Shown here one piece after another: positions 8,098-17,145 of a stretch of 49,586 bases of DNA. The notes below the pieces were generated by a model. It was not told the origin of the DNA. It was given only the letters and a program-made list of their open reading frames with translations, and ran no database searches. The DNA comes from DASPKX01 sp035627835 (GTDB lineage Bacteria; Verrucomicrobiota; Verrucomicrobiia; Limisphaerales; SXQI01): NCBI GenBank assembly GCA_035627835.1, contig DASPKX010000154.1:1-49586 (forward strand), read 5' to 3'. How positions within the stretch are numbered: position 1 is the stretch's first letter; each line of letters starts with the position of its first letter. The position numbers were made by a program, and so were the translations under genes.

Positions 8098-10164
8098 TTA
8101 GCCGCGGATCAACTGTTCAGCGGCTTCGACCATCTTGTCAGCAGTGAGGCCGTGCTTCTTGTACAGTTCCTCAGCGACGTAGGCTGATTGGCCAAATTCG
8201 CCGTGGATGCCCAGCGTGCGGACTCGGTGCGCAACGCCTGCGTCAGAGAGCGCGTGCGAAAGTTGCGCGCCCATGCCGCAGACCGCTTGATGATCCTCGA
8301 TTGTGACCAGGCGTCCCTGCGCCGTGCGCACAGCGGCCGCGATGGTTTCAACGTCCACCTTGTTGATGAACGGATTGTTGATCACCGTGGCTTGAATCCC
8401 TTTGGCAGCGAGCTTCTTGCCAGCTTCCAAAGCCTTGCTGAAGAGCGGCCCCGAGCCAACGAGCACCACGTCCTTGCCCTGCTGAATCACCTGCGCCTTG
8501 CCCCACTCGTACTTGGCATTCTCGACCCAGTAGAGCGGATAGTTTTCCCGCCCCACGAAGAAGATGTAATTGTCGCCATCTTTGCCTGCGGAACGATCAG
8601 CCGCATAGCGCTTGATAGCTTCGTACATGAGCGCTTCCGCTTCATCCGAGCAGGAAGGGGCGATCACCACGGTGTGCGGGATCGCGCTCATCGCTGCGAA
8701 GTAAGTTGTTGCCTGGTGCGAAGCTCCATCAGCGGCATCCTGGAACCCGACATGCGAGAACATGGCGATGACTGGCGCTTGTGAAAGAGCCGCCATCGTT
8801 AAAGGCAAGTTGCCCTTGGTGACGCCGAATTGGCCAAAAGTATCGACGATGGGAATGTACCCGCACTTCGCGAATCCCGCGCCGGTGCTCACCATGTTGG
8901 ACTCGGCAATGCCAACCTCGATGTAGCGGTCGGGGAATGTTTTTTGGAACGCGCTGATGCCCGTCGAGCCTTGCACGTCCGAGCTAATCGAGAAAACGGG
9001 ATAACCTTCCTGCGTGGCGCGAATGGCCGCTTTGGCGAGGCCCGTCTGGATTTTATCCTTCTTAACAGCGGGCGCAGCGGGTGTTTCGGCAGCCCGCGAT
9101 TTCTTCTTCGCCTCGTTCTCGTTCCACTCCTGCTTCAAGGCTTGTGACCACTTGCGGAACTCCTCCGGAGCCTGGCCGGCGTAAATCTCATCGACGAATT
9201 CAGGTATCTTCTCGCCGTTTGCGAGCGGGAAGCCGTGGCCGCCGGCCGCATTGTCTTCGGTCGATTTAATCCCTTTGCCTTTAATCGTCTTCACCCACAG
9301 GCAAACCGGAGCCTTCAAATTGGCTTTGGCCTCAGTGATCGCGCGCTCAATCGCGTGGTAAACCTCCTGCAGGTTGTGCCCATCGTTCACCTTGATCACG
9401 TTCCATCCCAACGCGCTCATAGCTGAGAACGATGGCGTCATGCTGTAGGAATCCTTCGTGATGCGGCCGGACAACTTCGTGTCATTGTCGGAGAGAATGA
9501 GCACGAACGGATTAACGCGATCCTTTGCTGCCATCCCTGGAATTGCGGCAAAAGCTTCCTTCGCTTCACCTTCCATCGCGGCGCCGTCGGAAACCGTGCA
9601 GATTGTCACGCGATCATTGCCGGCCACACGATCAGCCATCGCCAAACCTTGCGCCTGGGGCAAAGCAGATCCAAGCGGCCCGTTGCTCAGCAACACCCCT
9701 TCAGGATTCAAGTGCGATTCACCGTGGCCAGTCAGCTTGCTCTTGATGCTGCGGAACCCTTTCAGGTCCTCGAACGTCATGTTGTCGAAGCCCAGGTTCG
9801 CACGCAGCGCATAGATGCCGTTTTCAGTGTGTCCGGCATCGTTTACAAAATTATACGCCTCATGCCACTGCCGGCCTTTCACAGAAAACATGATGCCGTG
9901 GATCGCCGCCATGATCTCAGCGAAGGCGCTGGGCCCGCCCCAATGGCAAGCAGCGCCGCCATGCACCGCATGGACGTTCATCAGCGCAACCAACGCGCGC
10001 GTGGCATTGGGGTCGCCGAGGGTGACTTCGGCGCCCGCGGTGTTCTTGATCTTAACGGCGTATTTCGGAGCGCCTGTTGGGGTCGGCGCCAGCCTGGACT
10101 TGATGGTTAAAGGCTTAAGTGGAGGAGCCTCCAGCTTTTGTGCTACTGTCGTGTCTGCGCCCAT
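8098..10164 (-). CDS. tkt: Transketolase, divergent single-chain form
   Basis: 688 residues. The thiamine-diphosphate motif reads VSDGAAMEGEAKEAF. The catalytic glutamate of the pyrimidine domain is in EVGIAESNMVSTGAGFA. A C-terminal transketolase/DXS-like domain starts near DVVLVGSGPLFSKALEAG. The two halves are joined by a lysine/alanine/proline-rich linker around residues 345-370. The classical SGHPG signature near the N-terminus is replaced by HGGAACHWGG, so the protein belongs to a divergent clade. The general role, two-carbon transfer between sugar phosphates in the pentose phosphate pathway, is likely; exact substrates are less certain. The gene stands alone, convergent with cysA, and starts at ATG 10164. 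Confidence 0.85.
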   Translation of the reverse strand: MGADTTVAQKLEAPPLKPLTIKSRLAPTPTGAPKYAVKIKNTAGAEVTLGDPNATRALVALMNVHAVHGGAACHWGGPSAFAEIMAAIHGIMFSVKGRQWHEAYNFVNDAGHTENGIYALRANLGFDNMTFEDLKGFRSIKSKLTGHGESHLNPEGVLLSNGPLGSALPQAQGLAMADRVAGNDRVTICTVSDGAAMEGEAKEAFAAIPGMAAKDRVNPFVLILSDNDTKLSGRITKDSYSMTPSFSAMSALGWNVIKVNDGHNLQEVYHAIERAITEAKANLKAPVCLWVKTIKGKGIKSTEDNAAGGHGFPLANGEKIPEFVDEIYAGQAPEEFRKWSQALKQEWNENEAKKKSRAAETPAAPAVKKDKIQTGLAKAAIRATQEGYPVFSISSDVQGSTGISAFQKTFPDRYIEVGIAESNMVSTGAGFAKCGYIPIVDTFGQFGVTKGNLPLTMAALSQAPVIAMFSHVGFQDAADGASHQATTYFAAMSAIPHTVVIAPSCSDEAEALMYEAIKRYAADRSAGKDGDNYIFFVGRENYPLYWVENAKYEWGKAQVIQQGKDVVLVGSGPLFSKALEAGKKLAAKGIQATVINNPFINKVDVETIAAAVRTAQGRLVTIEDHQAVCGMGAQLSHALSDAGVAHRVRTLGIHGEFGQSAYVAEELYKKHGLTADKMVEAAEQLIRG

Positions 10165-10197
10165 AGTTTCAGGTTCTTAATTTAAGCGGCGCACTCT

Positions 10198-10219
10198 AAA
10201 AACCACCCCTTCAAAAGGG
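10198..10219 (-). terminator. Weak intrinsic terminator after the methyltransferase gene
   Basis: On the minus strand a 5-bp stem (forward CCCTT 10207-10211 and AAGGG 10215-10219) is followed after four bases by five Ts (10202-10198). It sits 17 bp past the stop of the RlmI-like gene and upstream of transketolase. The stem is short, so this is tentative. Confidence 0.35.
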
Positions 10220-10236
10220 AAGCCTGAAATGTGCCC

Positions 10237-11439
10237 TCAGCGCACCACTTCAAAGGAAAACCCCTTCAGGTATTCCGTTTCTGGAATGGCCGGAACGATC
10301 GGGTGATCTGGCGATTGGGTGTGTGTCGCAATCCGCCGCACCAACCTGCGGGCGTCGAACGCCGCTTCAAGGATGACCTCCTGAAACTTGACGGCATCAA
10401 TGTGATGCGAGCAGCAGAAGGTCGAAAGCGTCCCTCCACGTTTCAGCAGCTTCAAAGCGCGCAGGTGAATCTCCTTGTATCCACGAAGTGCGTCGCCGAT
10501 GGCGGAGCGCGTCCGGGTAAACGAAGGCGGGTCGAGGATAATGACATCGAATCGCGGGATGACTCTTTCATTCGGAGCGGCAGAACCATGCTGCTTGAGC
10601 CAATCGAACACGTTCACTGTCTCGAACACGCAACGATCCGCCACTCCGTTTCGCTCCGCATTTCGTTTGGCGACCGCTAGCGCGTCTTCGCTCTGGTCAA
10701 GCGCATGCACACGAGCAGCCCCAGCGCGCGCCGCGTGCAAAGCGAAACCTCCCTGGAAAGTGAAGCAATCGAGCACCGACATCCCTGGGGTGTATTGCGC
10801 CACCATCTCGTAATTCACCTGCTGATCCAGGTAATAGCCGGTTTTGTGCCCACCCATCAGGTCAACCTCGAACTCCAAGCCGTTCAAGCGCATGGAGCCT
10901 TTTTCTGGAGCTTCGCCTGCCAGAACACCGCGGCGTTCCTCAAGTCCTTCAAACTTACGCGAGCCGATATCATTTCGCTCCAGAATGGCGCGAGGGCTCA
11001 GGAGCTTTTGCAATACCCGAACGATTGTCTGCAACCGCTGGTCCATGCCGAGCGAGGAGGTCTGCACCACCAGCACATCCTCGTATTTATCGACGATTAA
11101 GCCGCTCAAGAAGTCGCTCTCGGCATTCACCACCCGGAAGGAGGTTGCCTGCGGGAACTGCTTTTTTCGGTGAGCGATGGCTTCAGAAATGCGCGTCGTG
11201 AAAAATGCTTCATCAATCGCCACGCGCTCAGGATCGAGCATGCGGACGTTAATCTTGGATTTCGAGTTGTAAAAACCGACCCCCAAAAACCTTTGGCGCG
11301 AGTCCTTCACCTGCACCACATCGCCATCCTTCGCAGGTTGCGTGAGCCGTTGCACCGATCCTGCGTAAATCCAGGGATGCCCCGCCACCAAACGCTCCGC
11401 TTCACCCGGCCGCAAAAGGACCGTCGCTAATTGCTCCAT
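10237..11439 (-). CDS. RlmI-like 23S rRNA (cytosine-5) methyltransferase
   Basis: 400 residues from ATG 11439. A GGAG ribosome-binding site five bases upstream favours this start over the in-frame ATG at 11472. The N-terminal PUA-like RNA-binding domain begins LLRPGEAERLVAGHPWIYAG. The Rossmann methyltransferase domain has a SAM motif, VLDCFTFQGGFALHAARAG, the acidic turn ALDQSEDAL, and the catalytic-loop motif ILDPPSF. A later CCSHH matches the RlmI/RlmK subgroup. E. coli RlmI makes m5C1962 in 23S rRNA; the same target is likely but not proven. It is divergently transcribed from the FG-GAP gene. Confidence 0.85.
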   Translation of the reverse strand: MEQLATVLLRPGEAERLVAGHPWIYAGSVQRLTQPAKDGDVVQVKDSRQRFLGVGFYNSKSKINVRMLDPERVAIDEAFFTTRISEAIAHRKKQFPQATSFRVVNAESDFLSGLIVDKYEDVLVVQTSSLGMDQRLQTIVRVLQKLLSPRAILERNDIGSRKFEGLEERRGVLAGEAPEKGSMRLNGLEFEVDLMGGHKTGYYLDQQVNYEMVAQYTPGMSVLDCFTFQGGFALHAARAGAARVHALDQSEDALAVAKRNAERNGVADRCVFETVNVFDWLKQHGSAAPNERVIPRFDVIILDPPSFTRTRSAIGDALRGYKEIHLRALKLLKRGGTLSTFCCSHHIDAVKFQEVILEAAFDARRLVRRIATHTQSPDHPIVPAIPETEYLKGFSFEVVR

Positions 11440-11535
11440 ATCTCCGCTCAATCTAGGCCATGGCTCCCGCAATGGGAAGAACAGCGCTCAACGGATGCGC
11501 AAATTATAAGATTCTGCTAAATTCCTCCGCATCAC

Positions 11536-12714
11536 ATGAAGATCATCGGGACTACTCTGGCCGCGCTGGGGGCGTTGGCCGTTTGGACGCAAGCTGCTGA
11601 AGCTCCACTTTTCCGCCACGTCAACGTCGACAAAGAAGTGCAGATCGGCTACGGCCTGGCCATAGCGGACGTGAACGGCGACAAGAAACCTGACATCCTC
11701 CTCGCCGACAAAAATCTGATCGTCTGGTACGAGAACCCAGGTTGGACTAAGCATGTTATCGCCGAAAAACTCACCGCCTTGGATCACGTCGCCATCGCTG
11801 CGCACGACATCGATAATGACGGCAAAGCTGAAGTTGCCGCTGGCGCTGGTTGGAATCCGGGCGACACCATCAACAGCGGCGCTGTCTTCTACTTGAAGCC
11901 AGGGGCTGACGTTCGCCAGAAGTGGAGCCCGATCGCGTTGCACCACGAGCCTACGGTTCACCGCATGCGCTGGATCCGCACCAGCGCCACAGAGCACAAA
12001 CTCCTCGTTTCACCGCTTCACGGGCGCGAGAACAAAATGGGCAACGGCGCCCCAGTTCGCCAACTCGCCTACACCCGCCCCAGCGATCCCACCGAGGAAT
12101 GGAAGCTCGAAACGGTCGATCAAAGCATGCACATTACGCACAACTTCGATCCTGTTCAATGGGACACTGATCCCGCGCATGAAGTTCTTCTTGGAGGCCG
12201 CGAAGCCATCCTCCTCCTCGATCGAAAAGATCAAGGAACGTGGACCAGTGTTCAGCTCGCGAAGAACGGGGTCGATGGTTTCCTCGGGGCAGGGGAGGTG
12301 CGCGCCGGGAAGCTTGGCTCCAAGCGCATCATTGCCTCGGTTGAGCAAATGCATGGGACGAACCTTTGCGTTTACATCGAGCCTGATCAAGTGGCCCCCG
12401 GCCAACTCTGGCCTCGTCGAGTTTTAGCATCGGATTTCGCCGAAGCCCACGCGCTTGCCACCGGTGATTTATTCGGGAAAGGCCACGATCAACTCGTCGT
12501 CGGATGGCGCAACAAAAATGCTGAAGGCAAAGTGGGCGTCCGCGTCTATATGGCTGAAGACCACAAGGGCACGACATGGAAAGCGTTCACCATCGATGAC
12601 AACACCATGGCTTGTGAAGACCTCCAACTCGCTGATCTGGACGGCAACGGAAAGCTCGACATCATCGCCGCGGGCCGCGCCACCAAGAATCTGAAAGTCT
12701 ATTTCAACGACTAG
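11536..12714 (+). CDS. Secreted FG-GAP/VCBS repeat protein
   Basis: 392 residues with a signal peptide (MKIIGTTLAALGALAVWTQ, then AAE). Calcium-binding FG-GAP/VCBS-type loops are visible as DVNGDKKPDI near residue 50, DIDNDGKAEV near residue 95, and DLDGNGKLDI near the C-terminus. These suggest a beta-propeller like those common in secreted PVC-bacteria proteins. No catalytic motif was recognised. The family is generally tied to extracellular binding or carbohydrate-related roles, but nothing here fixes the function. It ends three bases before the convergent DUF2203 gene. Confidence 0.75.
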   Translation: MKIIGTTLAALGALAVWTQAAEAPLFRHVNVDKEVQIGYGLAIADVNGDKKPDILLADKNLIVWYENPGWTKHVIAEKLTALDHVAIAAHDIDNDGKAEVAAGAGWNPGDTINSGAVFYLKPGADVRQKWSPIALHHEPTVHRMRWIRTSATEHKLLVSPLHGRENKMGNGAPVRQLAYTRPSDPTEEWKLETVDQSMHITHNFDPVQWDTDPAHEVLLGGREAILLLDRKDQGTWTSVQLAKNGVDGFLGAGEVRAGKLGSKRIIASVEQMHGTNLCVYIEPDQVAPGQLWPRRVLASDFAEAHALATGDLFGKGHDQLVVGWRNKNAEGKVGVRVYMAEDHKGTTWKAFTIDDNTMACEDLQLADLDGNGKLDIIAAGRATKNLKVYFND

Positions 12715-12717
12715 CGG

Positions 12718-13101
12718 CTAGAGTGGCATGCGTCCGGAATAACCGGTCTCCAGGTCGTGCCAGAACTCGATCGTTTCCTCTGACTTTTCCCAGCAGAGAA
12801 AAACTTCACGCCCAGCAACGATCGCGGGAAAGTCCAGGAGCCCGCGGTCGATGTCCTTTATCTGGATCTCCCGTGAAACGAACTCGCGCAACGCCTCCTG
12901 AAACAAGACCTGAGTACGGACCGAGTCGTTAATGCTTTGGCCGCCGAGATCGTCACCAAAGCCGAGCAAACGAGTGATCTCCTCATCCGCCTGCATCAAC
13001 TCATCCCTGCAAGCCGTTAAAGTTGCGAGCCACTGGTGGATGTCAGGCAACAACGCCTGCGCTTCCTCCCGAGTGTAATGCTTGGAAAACTGGTAAGCCA
13101 T
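12718..13101 (-). CDS. DUF2203 family protein
   Basis: 127 residues. The C-terminal pattern REVFLCWEKSEETIEFWHDL followed by YSGRMPL is the recognisable DUF2203 signature (LCW-x-x-x-E, WH, GR-x-PL). The N-terminus FSKHYTREEAQALLPDI also fits. The protein is soluble and helical with no signal peptide. Biochemical function is unknown for the family. It starts three bases after the stop of the TPR lipoprotein gene and is probably cotranscribed with it. Confidence 0.8.
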   Translation of the reverse strand: MAYQFSKHYTREEAQALLPDIHQWLATLTACRDELMQADEEITRLLGFGDDLGGQSINDSVRTQVLFQEALREFVSREIQIKDIDRGLLDFPAIVAGREVFLCWEKSEETIEFWHDLETGYSGRMPL

Positions 13102-13104
13102 GAA

Positions 13105-14787
13105 TCAGGGCTTCGATTCGCCCGTTGCCTCCTTCAGCTTGGCTTCGATCTCCGGAGTCTTTTCGATGCTCAAAGCTTTCATCCAGGCTTCCTTCGCTTT
13201 CTTAGTTTGGCCAAGCGCGGCAAGGATATCTCCAAGATGGTCGAAGAGGGTGCCGTCAGGATCCGTTTTGCTGTGCGCAATGGCCTTCTCCATCCACGGC
13301 AACGCCTCCGCGGGTTTGTTCAGCTTGAACAGCACCCACGCCATGCTGTCCAGAAACGCCGCGTTCTCAGGTTCGAGCTTAACCGCTTTTTCGATGAACT
13401 CACGAGCCTCATTCAAATTTGTGCCCCGTTCAGCCCACATGTACCCGAGATAATTAAGAGTTTCCGCGTCGTCGGGCTTCAGAGCTAGCGCCTGACGAAA
13501 GTAGCGTTCTGCGGCTTCGTAATCCTTCGCTCGCTCCGCGGTCGAACCCAACTGGAAGTAAAAACCCGCAGTCAAACGCGCCGGGTCACTCGTCTTAGCC
13601 ATCAGCTCCGCGGATGTCAGATGCTTCAGCGCGAGCGTGTAGCGTTCGGCCATCCCATGCGCAACTCCTGTGTAGAACTCGATCGGAAAGCCGACCTTAA
13701 ATCTGCGCCGTGCGCGCTCCATCAACTGCAGGGCTTCCTCCGGCTTGCGCAATGTCAGCTTCAAACCTGCCAACTCGTAGTAAAGCGGCTCCAGTTCCGG
13801 CCGAAGCTTCAGCGCGGTGTCAAACATCTCCTCGGCGCGCGTGTAATTGGTGCTTTGGATCGCAACTGTTCCTGCCACCACGTATAGCTGCGCATCAGTG
13901 GGATTATTCCGCAACAATGCATCCAGTTGCGCGCTAGCCTTGGCGCGGTCACCCGACTTCAAATAAATGTCGGTCAATTTTTCTCGAACACCCGGCAGAT
14001 CTGGATGGTCCTTCAGCACACGCGCGTAAACCGTCTCCGCTTTTTCAGGAACGCCGTGGAACATGTATCCATCCGCTAGCCGAACGAGCGCCACAGGGTC
14101 CGAGGTTTCTGTCTTCGCCGCTCGGTCCAATAGCTTTATCGCATTCGTGAGAGCGACGTTATTCGAGATAACATTCAGCTCTCCAAATCGCGTGTACAAT
14201 CCGCTTAAACCGATGTAAAACTCAGCATCCCCATTCTTCTGGCGAGCTGCGTTTGCCAGCGTCTGCAATGCCAGATTGGTCTGAGCCGTTTGCAGGTAAA
14301 GGCTGGAGAGATTCTGGTAAGCTGCGAGGTGGGTCGGAAGTTTCTTGATCGCGGCTTTATTGGCCGCAATGGCTGCATTCGTTTGCCCGGCTTGCGCATA
14401 GGCTAAACCGAGCCAGGCGTCCACAGCCCCAGTGGAATTCGCGTGGGCCGCAACGGGCTTCAGCGTTTCAATAGCTCGTTCCGGCTGCTTTTCCCGCAGC
14501 AGCCTGCGCGCGACTTCCAACGCGAGCGGCTCGTAACCGGGATTCGCTTGGGCTGCCTGGATGTATTCCTCCAGCGCGGCAGTCGGCTGGTTGTTGAGAT
14601 CGTAGTGAAGCCCGGTGGCGTAATGCGCGTAGGCCGCGATGCGGCGCTCCGTGTCCTCAGGTGTTTCAAGTGCTGGCGCGCGAGCAGCCTTCTTCGCCGA
14701 TGGAGCAGGGGGCTTGCTGGCGCAGCCAGCCAGAACCATGGCCGCAGCCAGACAAATGAACCAGAGCGCGCGTCTGTGCACAGGCAT
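13105..14787 (-). CDS. TPR-repeat lipoprotein
   Basis: 560 residues. The N-terminus has a lipoprotein signal with lipobox LAGC (C22), so the mature protein is lipid-anchored and faces the periplasm. The rest is a solenoid of roughly a dozen tetratricopeptide repeats, for example AERYFRQALALKPDDAETLN and AREFIEKAVKLEPENAAFLD. Such proteins usually scaffold envelope assembly or secretion complexes; no enzymatic domain is seen. A strong terminator lies just upstream, so it has its own promoter, and DUF2203 follows in the same transcript. Confidence 0.85.
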   Translation of the reverse strand: MPVHRRALWFICLAAAMVLAGCASKPPAPSAKKAARAPALETPEDTERRIAAYAHYATGLHYDLNNQPTAALEEYIQAAQANPGYEPLALEVARRLLREKQPERAIETLKPVAAHANSTGAVDAWLGLAYAQAGQTNAAIAANKAAIKKLPTHLAAYQNLSSLYLQTAQTNLALQTLANAARQKNGDAEFYIGLSGLYTRFGELNVISNNVALTNAIKLLDRAAKTETSDPVALVRLADGYMFHGVPEKAETVYARVLKDHPDLPGVREKLTDIYLKSGDRAKASAQLDALLRNNPTDAQLYVVAGTVAIQSTNYTRAEEMFDTALKLRPELEPLYYELAGLKLTLRKPEEALQLMERARRRFKVGFPIEFYTGVAHGMAERYTLALKHLTSAELMAKTSDPARLTAGFYFQLGSTAERAKDYEAAERYFRQALALKPDDAETLNYLGYMWAERGTNLNEAREFIEKAVKLEPENAAFLDSMAWVLFKLNKPAEALPWMEKAIAHSKTDPDGTLFDHLGDILAALGQTKKAKEAWMKALSIEKTPEIEAKLKEATGESKP

Positions 14788-14790
14788 GCT

Positions 14791-14835
14791 AAAAAAGGGG
14801 AAGGCGCAGTCCTCGCGAACTGCGCGCTTCCCTTT
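14791..14835 (-). terminator. Strong intrinsic terminator after the bS22-like gene
   Basis: On the minus strand the stem pairs forward GGGAAG-GCGCAGT (14798-14810) with ACTGCGC-G-CTTCCC (14819-14832). That is 13 bp with one bulged base and an 8-nt loop. It is followed by a run of six Ts (forward A-run 14791-14796). It ends the hisG and bS22-like transcript before the TPR gene starts at 14787. Confidence 0.85.
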
Positions 14836-14869
14836 GTAAAACTGTATGTGAGCTGCGGATGGCCCGCAA

Positions 14870-14971
14870 CTACTTCTGCCAAGTGCGCTTCTTGTGACGA
14901 TTCGCGCGCAGCTTCTTGCGGCGCTTGTGCTTGTTGATCTTGGCTTTTCTACGTTTCTTCAGTGAACCCAT
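14870..14971 (-). CDS. AURKAIP1/COX24-domain small basic ribosomal protein (bS22/mS38-like), 33 residues
   Basis: Translation from ATG 14971 to TAG 14870 gives 33 residues beginning MGSLKKRRKAKINKHKRRKK and ending RANRHKKRTWQK. More than half are lysine or arginine. The start MGS followed by a KKRRK cluster, and a later K-x-HKRRKKLR-x-x-RHKK pattern, match the tiny AURKAIP1/COX24 domain proteins. In mycobacteria this is ribosomal protein bS22, and in mitochondria the C-terminus of mS38, near the decoding-site rRNA. It is 20 bp downstream of hisG and followed by a strong terminator, consistent with an expressed gene. It is easily missed because it is so short. Confidence 0.82.
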   Translation of the reverse strand: MGSLKKRRKAKINKHKRRKKLRANRHKKRTWQK

Positions 14972-14991
14972 ACGGTGTTAGTTAAAATTGG

Positions 14992-15879
14992 TCAGTAAAC
15001 CACTTTGTTGAGCGGATACTCAATGATGCCCTCGGCCCCAGCCGCTTTCAGCGCCGGGATTAATTCGCGAACCACATGCTCGTCGATAATAGTCTCCACG
15101 GCCACCCAGCCTGAGAGGCTCAAATTCGAGATAGTGGGATTACGCAAGGCGGGCAAAGTTTGCAACAAATTTGCCAGATTCTTTTGCTCGATGTTCATCT
15201 TGAGGCCGACTTTGGCCTCCGCATCGAGCGCTCCTTTCAGGAGCAGCGCCATCACTTCGATCTTCCGCTTCTTCCACGTGTCCGCCCAGGACTTGTGGTT
15301 CACAATGAGGCGCGGCGTTGATTCGAGCAAGGTGTCCACGATGCGCAGCTTGTTCGCCCGCAGCGAAGAACCAGTCTCGGTGATCTCCACTATGGCATCC
15401 ACCAGCTCGCGAGCCTTCACCTCCGTCGCGCCCCAGGAAAATTCCACCTCAGCTTTAACGCCGTGCTTGCGCAGGTATTTCTGAGTCAGGTTCACCACCT
15501 CCGTGGCAATCCGTTTGCCTTCGAGGTCTTTAGCCGACTTGATCTCCGACTCGTCGGGAACAGCCAACACCCAACGCGCGGCCTGCCGAGTGGCTTTGCT
15601 GAATAGAAATTCGCCAACTTCATGCACGTTGGAGTTGTTTTCCTCCACCCAATCGCGTCCGGTGATGCCCGCGTCGAGATAGCCGAGTTCCACGTAACGG
15701 CTGATTTCCTGGGCGCGAATCAGCCGAACTTCCAGCTCAGGATCATCCACGTAAGGCACATACGAGCGGCTGCTGACCTGGATGTTCCATCCGGCCTTGG
15801 CCATCTTCTCGATAGTCGCGTCCTGCAGGCTGCCCTTGGGCAATCCGAAGCGTAATTTGCGTGGCTCGCTGCTCGTCAT
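14992..15879 (-). CDS. hisG: ATP phosphoribosyltransferase, long form
   Basis: 295 residues, the length of the long HisG with a C-terminal ACT-like regulatory domain that confers histidine feedback inhibition. The N-terminus RFGLPKGSLQDATIEKMAKA is the typical start. DAGITGRDWVEE and the phosphoribosyl-pyrophosphate loop region VDAIVEITETGSSLRAN are the core landmarks. The C-terminal segment from about residue 215 carries the regulatory fold. It catalyses the first step of histidine synthesis, ATP plus PRPP to phosphoribosyl-ATP. No other his genes are in the window, so the pathway is scattered in this genome. Confidence 0.93.
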   Translation of the reverse strand: MTSSEPRKLRFGLPKGSLQDATIEKMAKAGWNIQVSSRSYVPYVDDPELEVRLIRAQEISRYVELGYLDAGITGRDWVEENNSNVHEVGEFLFSKATRQAARWVLAVPDESEIKSAKDLEGKRIATEVVNLTQKYLRKHGVKAEVEFSWGATEVKARELVDAIVEITETGSSLRANKLRIVDTLLESTPRLIVNHKSWADTWKKRKIEVMALLLKGALDAEAKVGLKMNIEQKNLANLLQTLPALRNPTISNLSLSGWVAVETIIDEHVVRELIPALKAAGAEGIIEYPLNKVVY

Positions 15880-15975
15880 TCAATGCGCTTAGGCGCAAGA
15901 GCGGGAAAGATTAAACATCTTTGACCTGAGGACAATAGAAATTCGCCGAAAAACTTGGCCTCAACCGATGATTGA

Positions 15976-17145
15976 TTGAACCCTTCGGCGTCCGTAAAGT
16001 CCCGCGCCGTGTCGACGCGCCCCTCACGCTGGACAATTCTCCACACTGAAGCCTCTTTAGGCTGGGGTGGGCAGGAGATTCGCATCCTCAGTGAGTGCCA
16101 ATGGATGCGCGCGCAAGGCCATCACGTGGTGATCGCAGCTTCGCGAGAGAGCGCCCTTCACAAAAGAGCAGGGGAGCAAGGCTTTGAATTGTTCCATCTC
16201 CCCTTCAAGCAAGCAACGCAACCCCTGGATGCAGCCCGTCTTGCCGCCTTTCTTCTAAAGCTCAAGCCGGACTTCATCGGCACCCACAGCAGCAGCGACA
16301 CATGGGCCGGTTTAAGCGCTGCTACCCTGGCGCGAATTCCCGGGCGGGTTCGCTACCGTCATGTGAGCACTCCTGTCCGCCCCACGGCCATCAATCGCCT
16401 TCAATATCGGCAATTGGCAGATCATATCATCACCACAGGTGAGTGCATTCGCGGCCCGCTAATTGAAAGCTTGGGCGTTGATCCTGAGAAGGTGACGGTC
16501 GTGGCTACCGGAATAACGCCACCGGCTTTCACTTTTGACCGCGAGCAAGCCCGCCTGGCATTGGCTGAAAAACTGAAGCTCCCCTCCAGCGCGCGATTCA
16601 TCGGTTCCGTGGCTGTGCTTCGAAGTTGGAAGGGCCACACCGTGCTGATGGATGCGTTCGATCAACTCGCCAGCCGTTTTCCAGATCACCATCTGGTGCT
16701 TGCGGGGGACGGTCCCGGTCGTGAGCCATTCGAAGGGTATAAAGCTCGATTAGACGCTCGCGACCGAATCCATTTTCCCGGCCATCAGTCGGATCCCTGG
16801 CCGTTCTTCCGCGCCTTCGATCTGTCGGTTCTCGCCAGTGTGAAGAACGAAGGAATTCCGCAATCACTGCTGCAGGCGATGTTTGCCGAATCACCTGTGG
16901 TCGGCACGACGGTTGGCGGCATTCCAGAGATCGTTGCTGACGCGAAGACAGGATTTCTTGTGCCGCCCAGTGATTCCAAAGCTCTTGCGCAAGCGATTGC
17001 CGCCACGCTCCAGAACGAGACTGCCACCCTTCAGCGGGTGCGGGCCGCTAAAGAGTTTGTGCACGCCCACCACACCTGGAACAAAATGGGCGAGAAGGTC
17101 ACGGCTATCTTCGAAGCGATCCTCCAGCGCAAAGGAAGAGCTTAA
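15976..17145 (+). CDS. Family 4 glycosyltransferase (GT-B fold)
   Basis: Up to 389 residues. The frame has no ATG near the start; TTG 15976 or GTG 16009 are the candidate starts, and the conserved fold begins at WTILHTEASLGWGGQEIRIL just after. The glycine-rich acceptor loop GWGGQE, the mid-protein donor-domain start FIGSVAVLRSWKGH, and the donor-binding EX7E-like region KNEGIPQSLLQAM are typical of GT4 enzymes that build lipopolysaccharide or exopolysaccharide. Acceptor and donor sugars cannot be told. It diverges from hisG across about 96 bp and converges on the PaaK-like gene, with overlapping stop codons. Confidence 0.85.
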   Translation: MNPSASVKSRAVSTRPSRWTILHTEASLGWGGQEIRILSECQWMRAQGHHVVIAASRESALHKRAGEQGFELFHLPFKQATQPLDAARLAAFLLKLKPDFIGTHSSSDTWAGLSAATLARIPGRVRYRHVSTPVRPTAINRLQYRQLADHIITTGECIRGPLIESLGVDPEKVTVVATGITPPAFTFDREQARLALAEKLKLPSSARFIGSVAVLRSWKGHTVLMDAFDQLASRFPDHHLVLAGDGPGREPFEGYKARLDARDRIHFPGHQSDPWPFFRAFDLSVLASVKNEGIPQSLLQAMFAESPVVGTTVGGIPEIVADAKTGFLVPPSDSKALAQAIAATLQNETATLQRVRAAKEFVHAHHTWNKMGEKVTAIFEAILQRKGRA

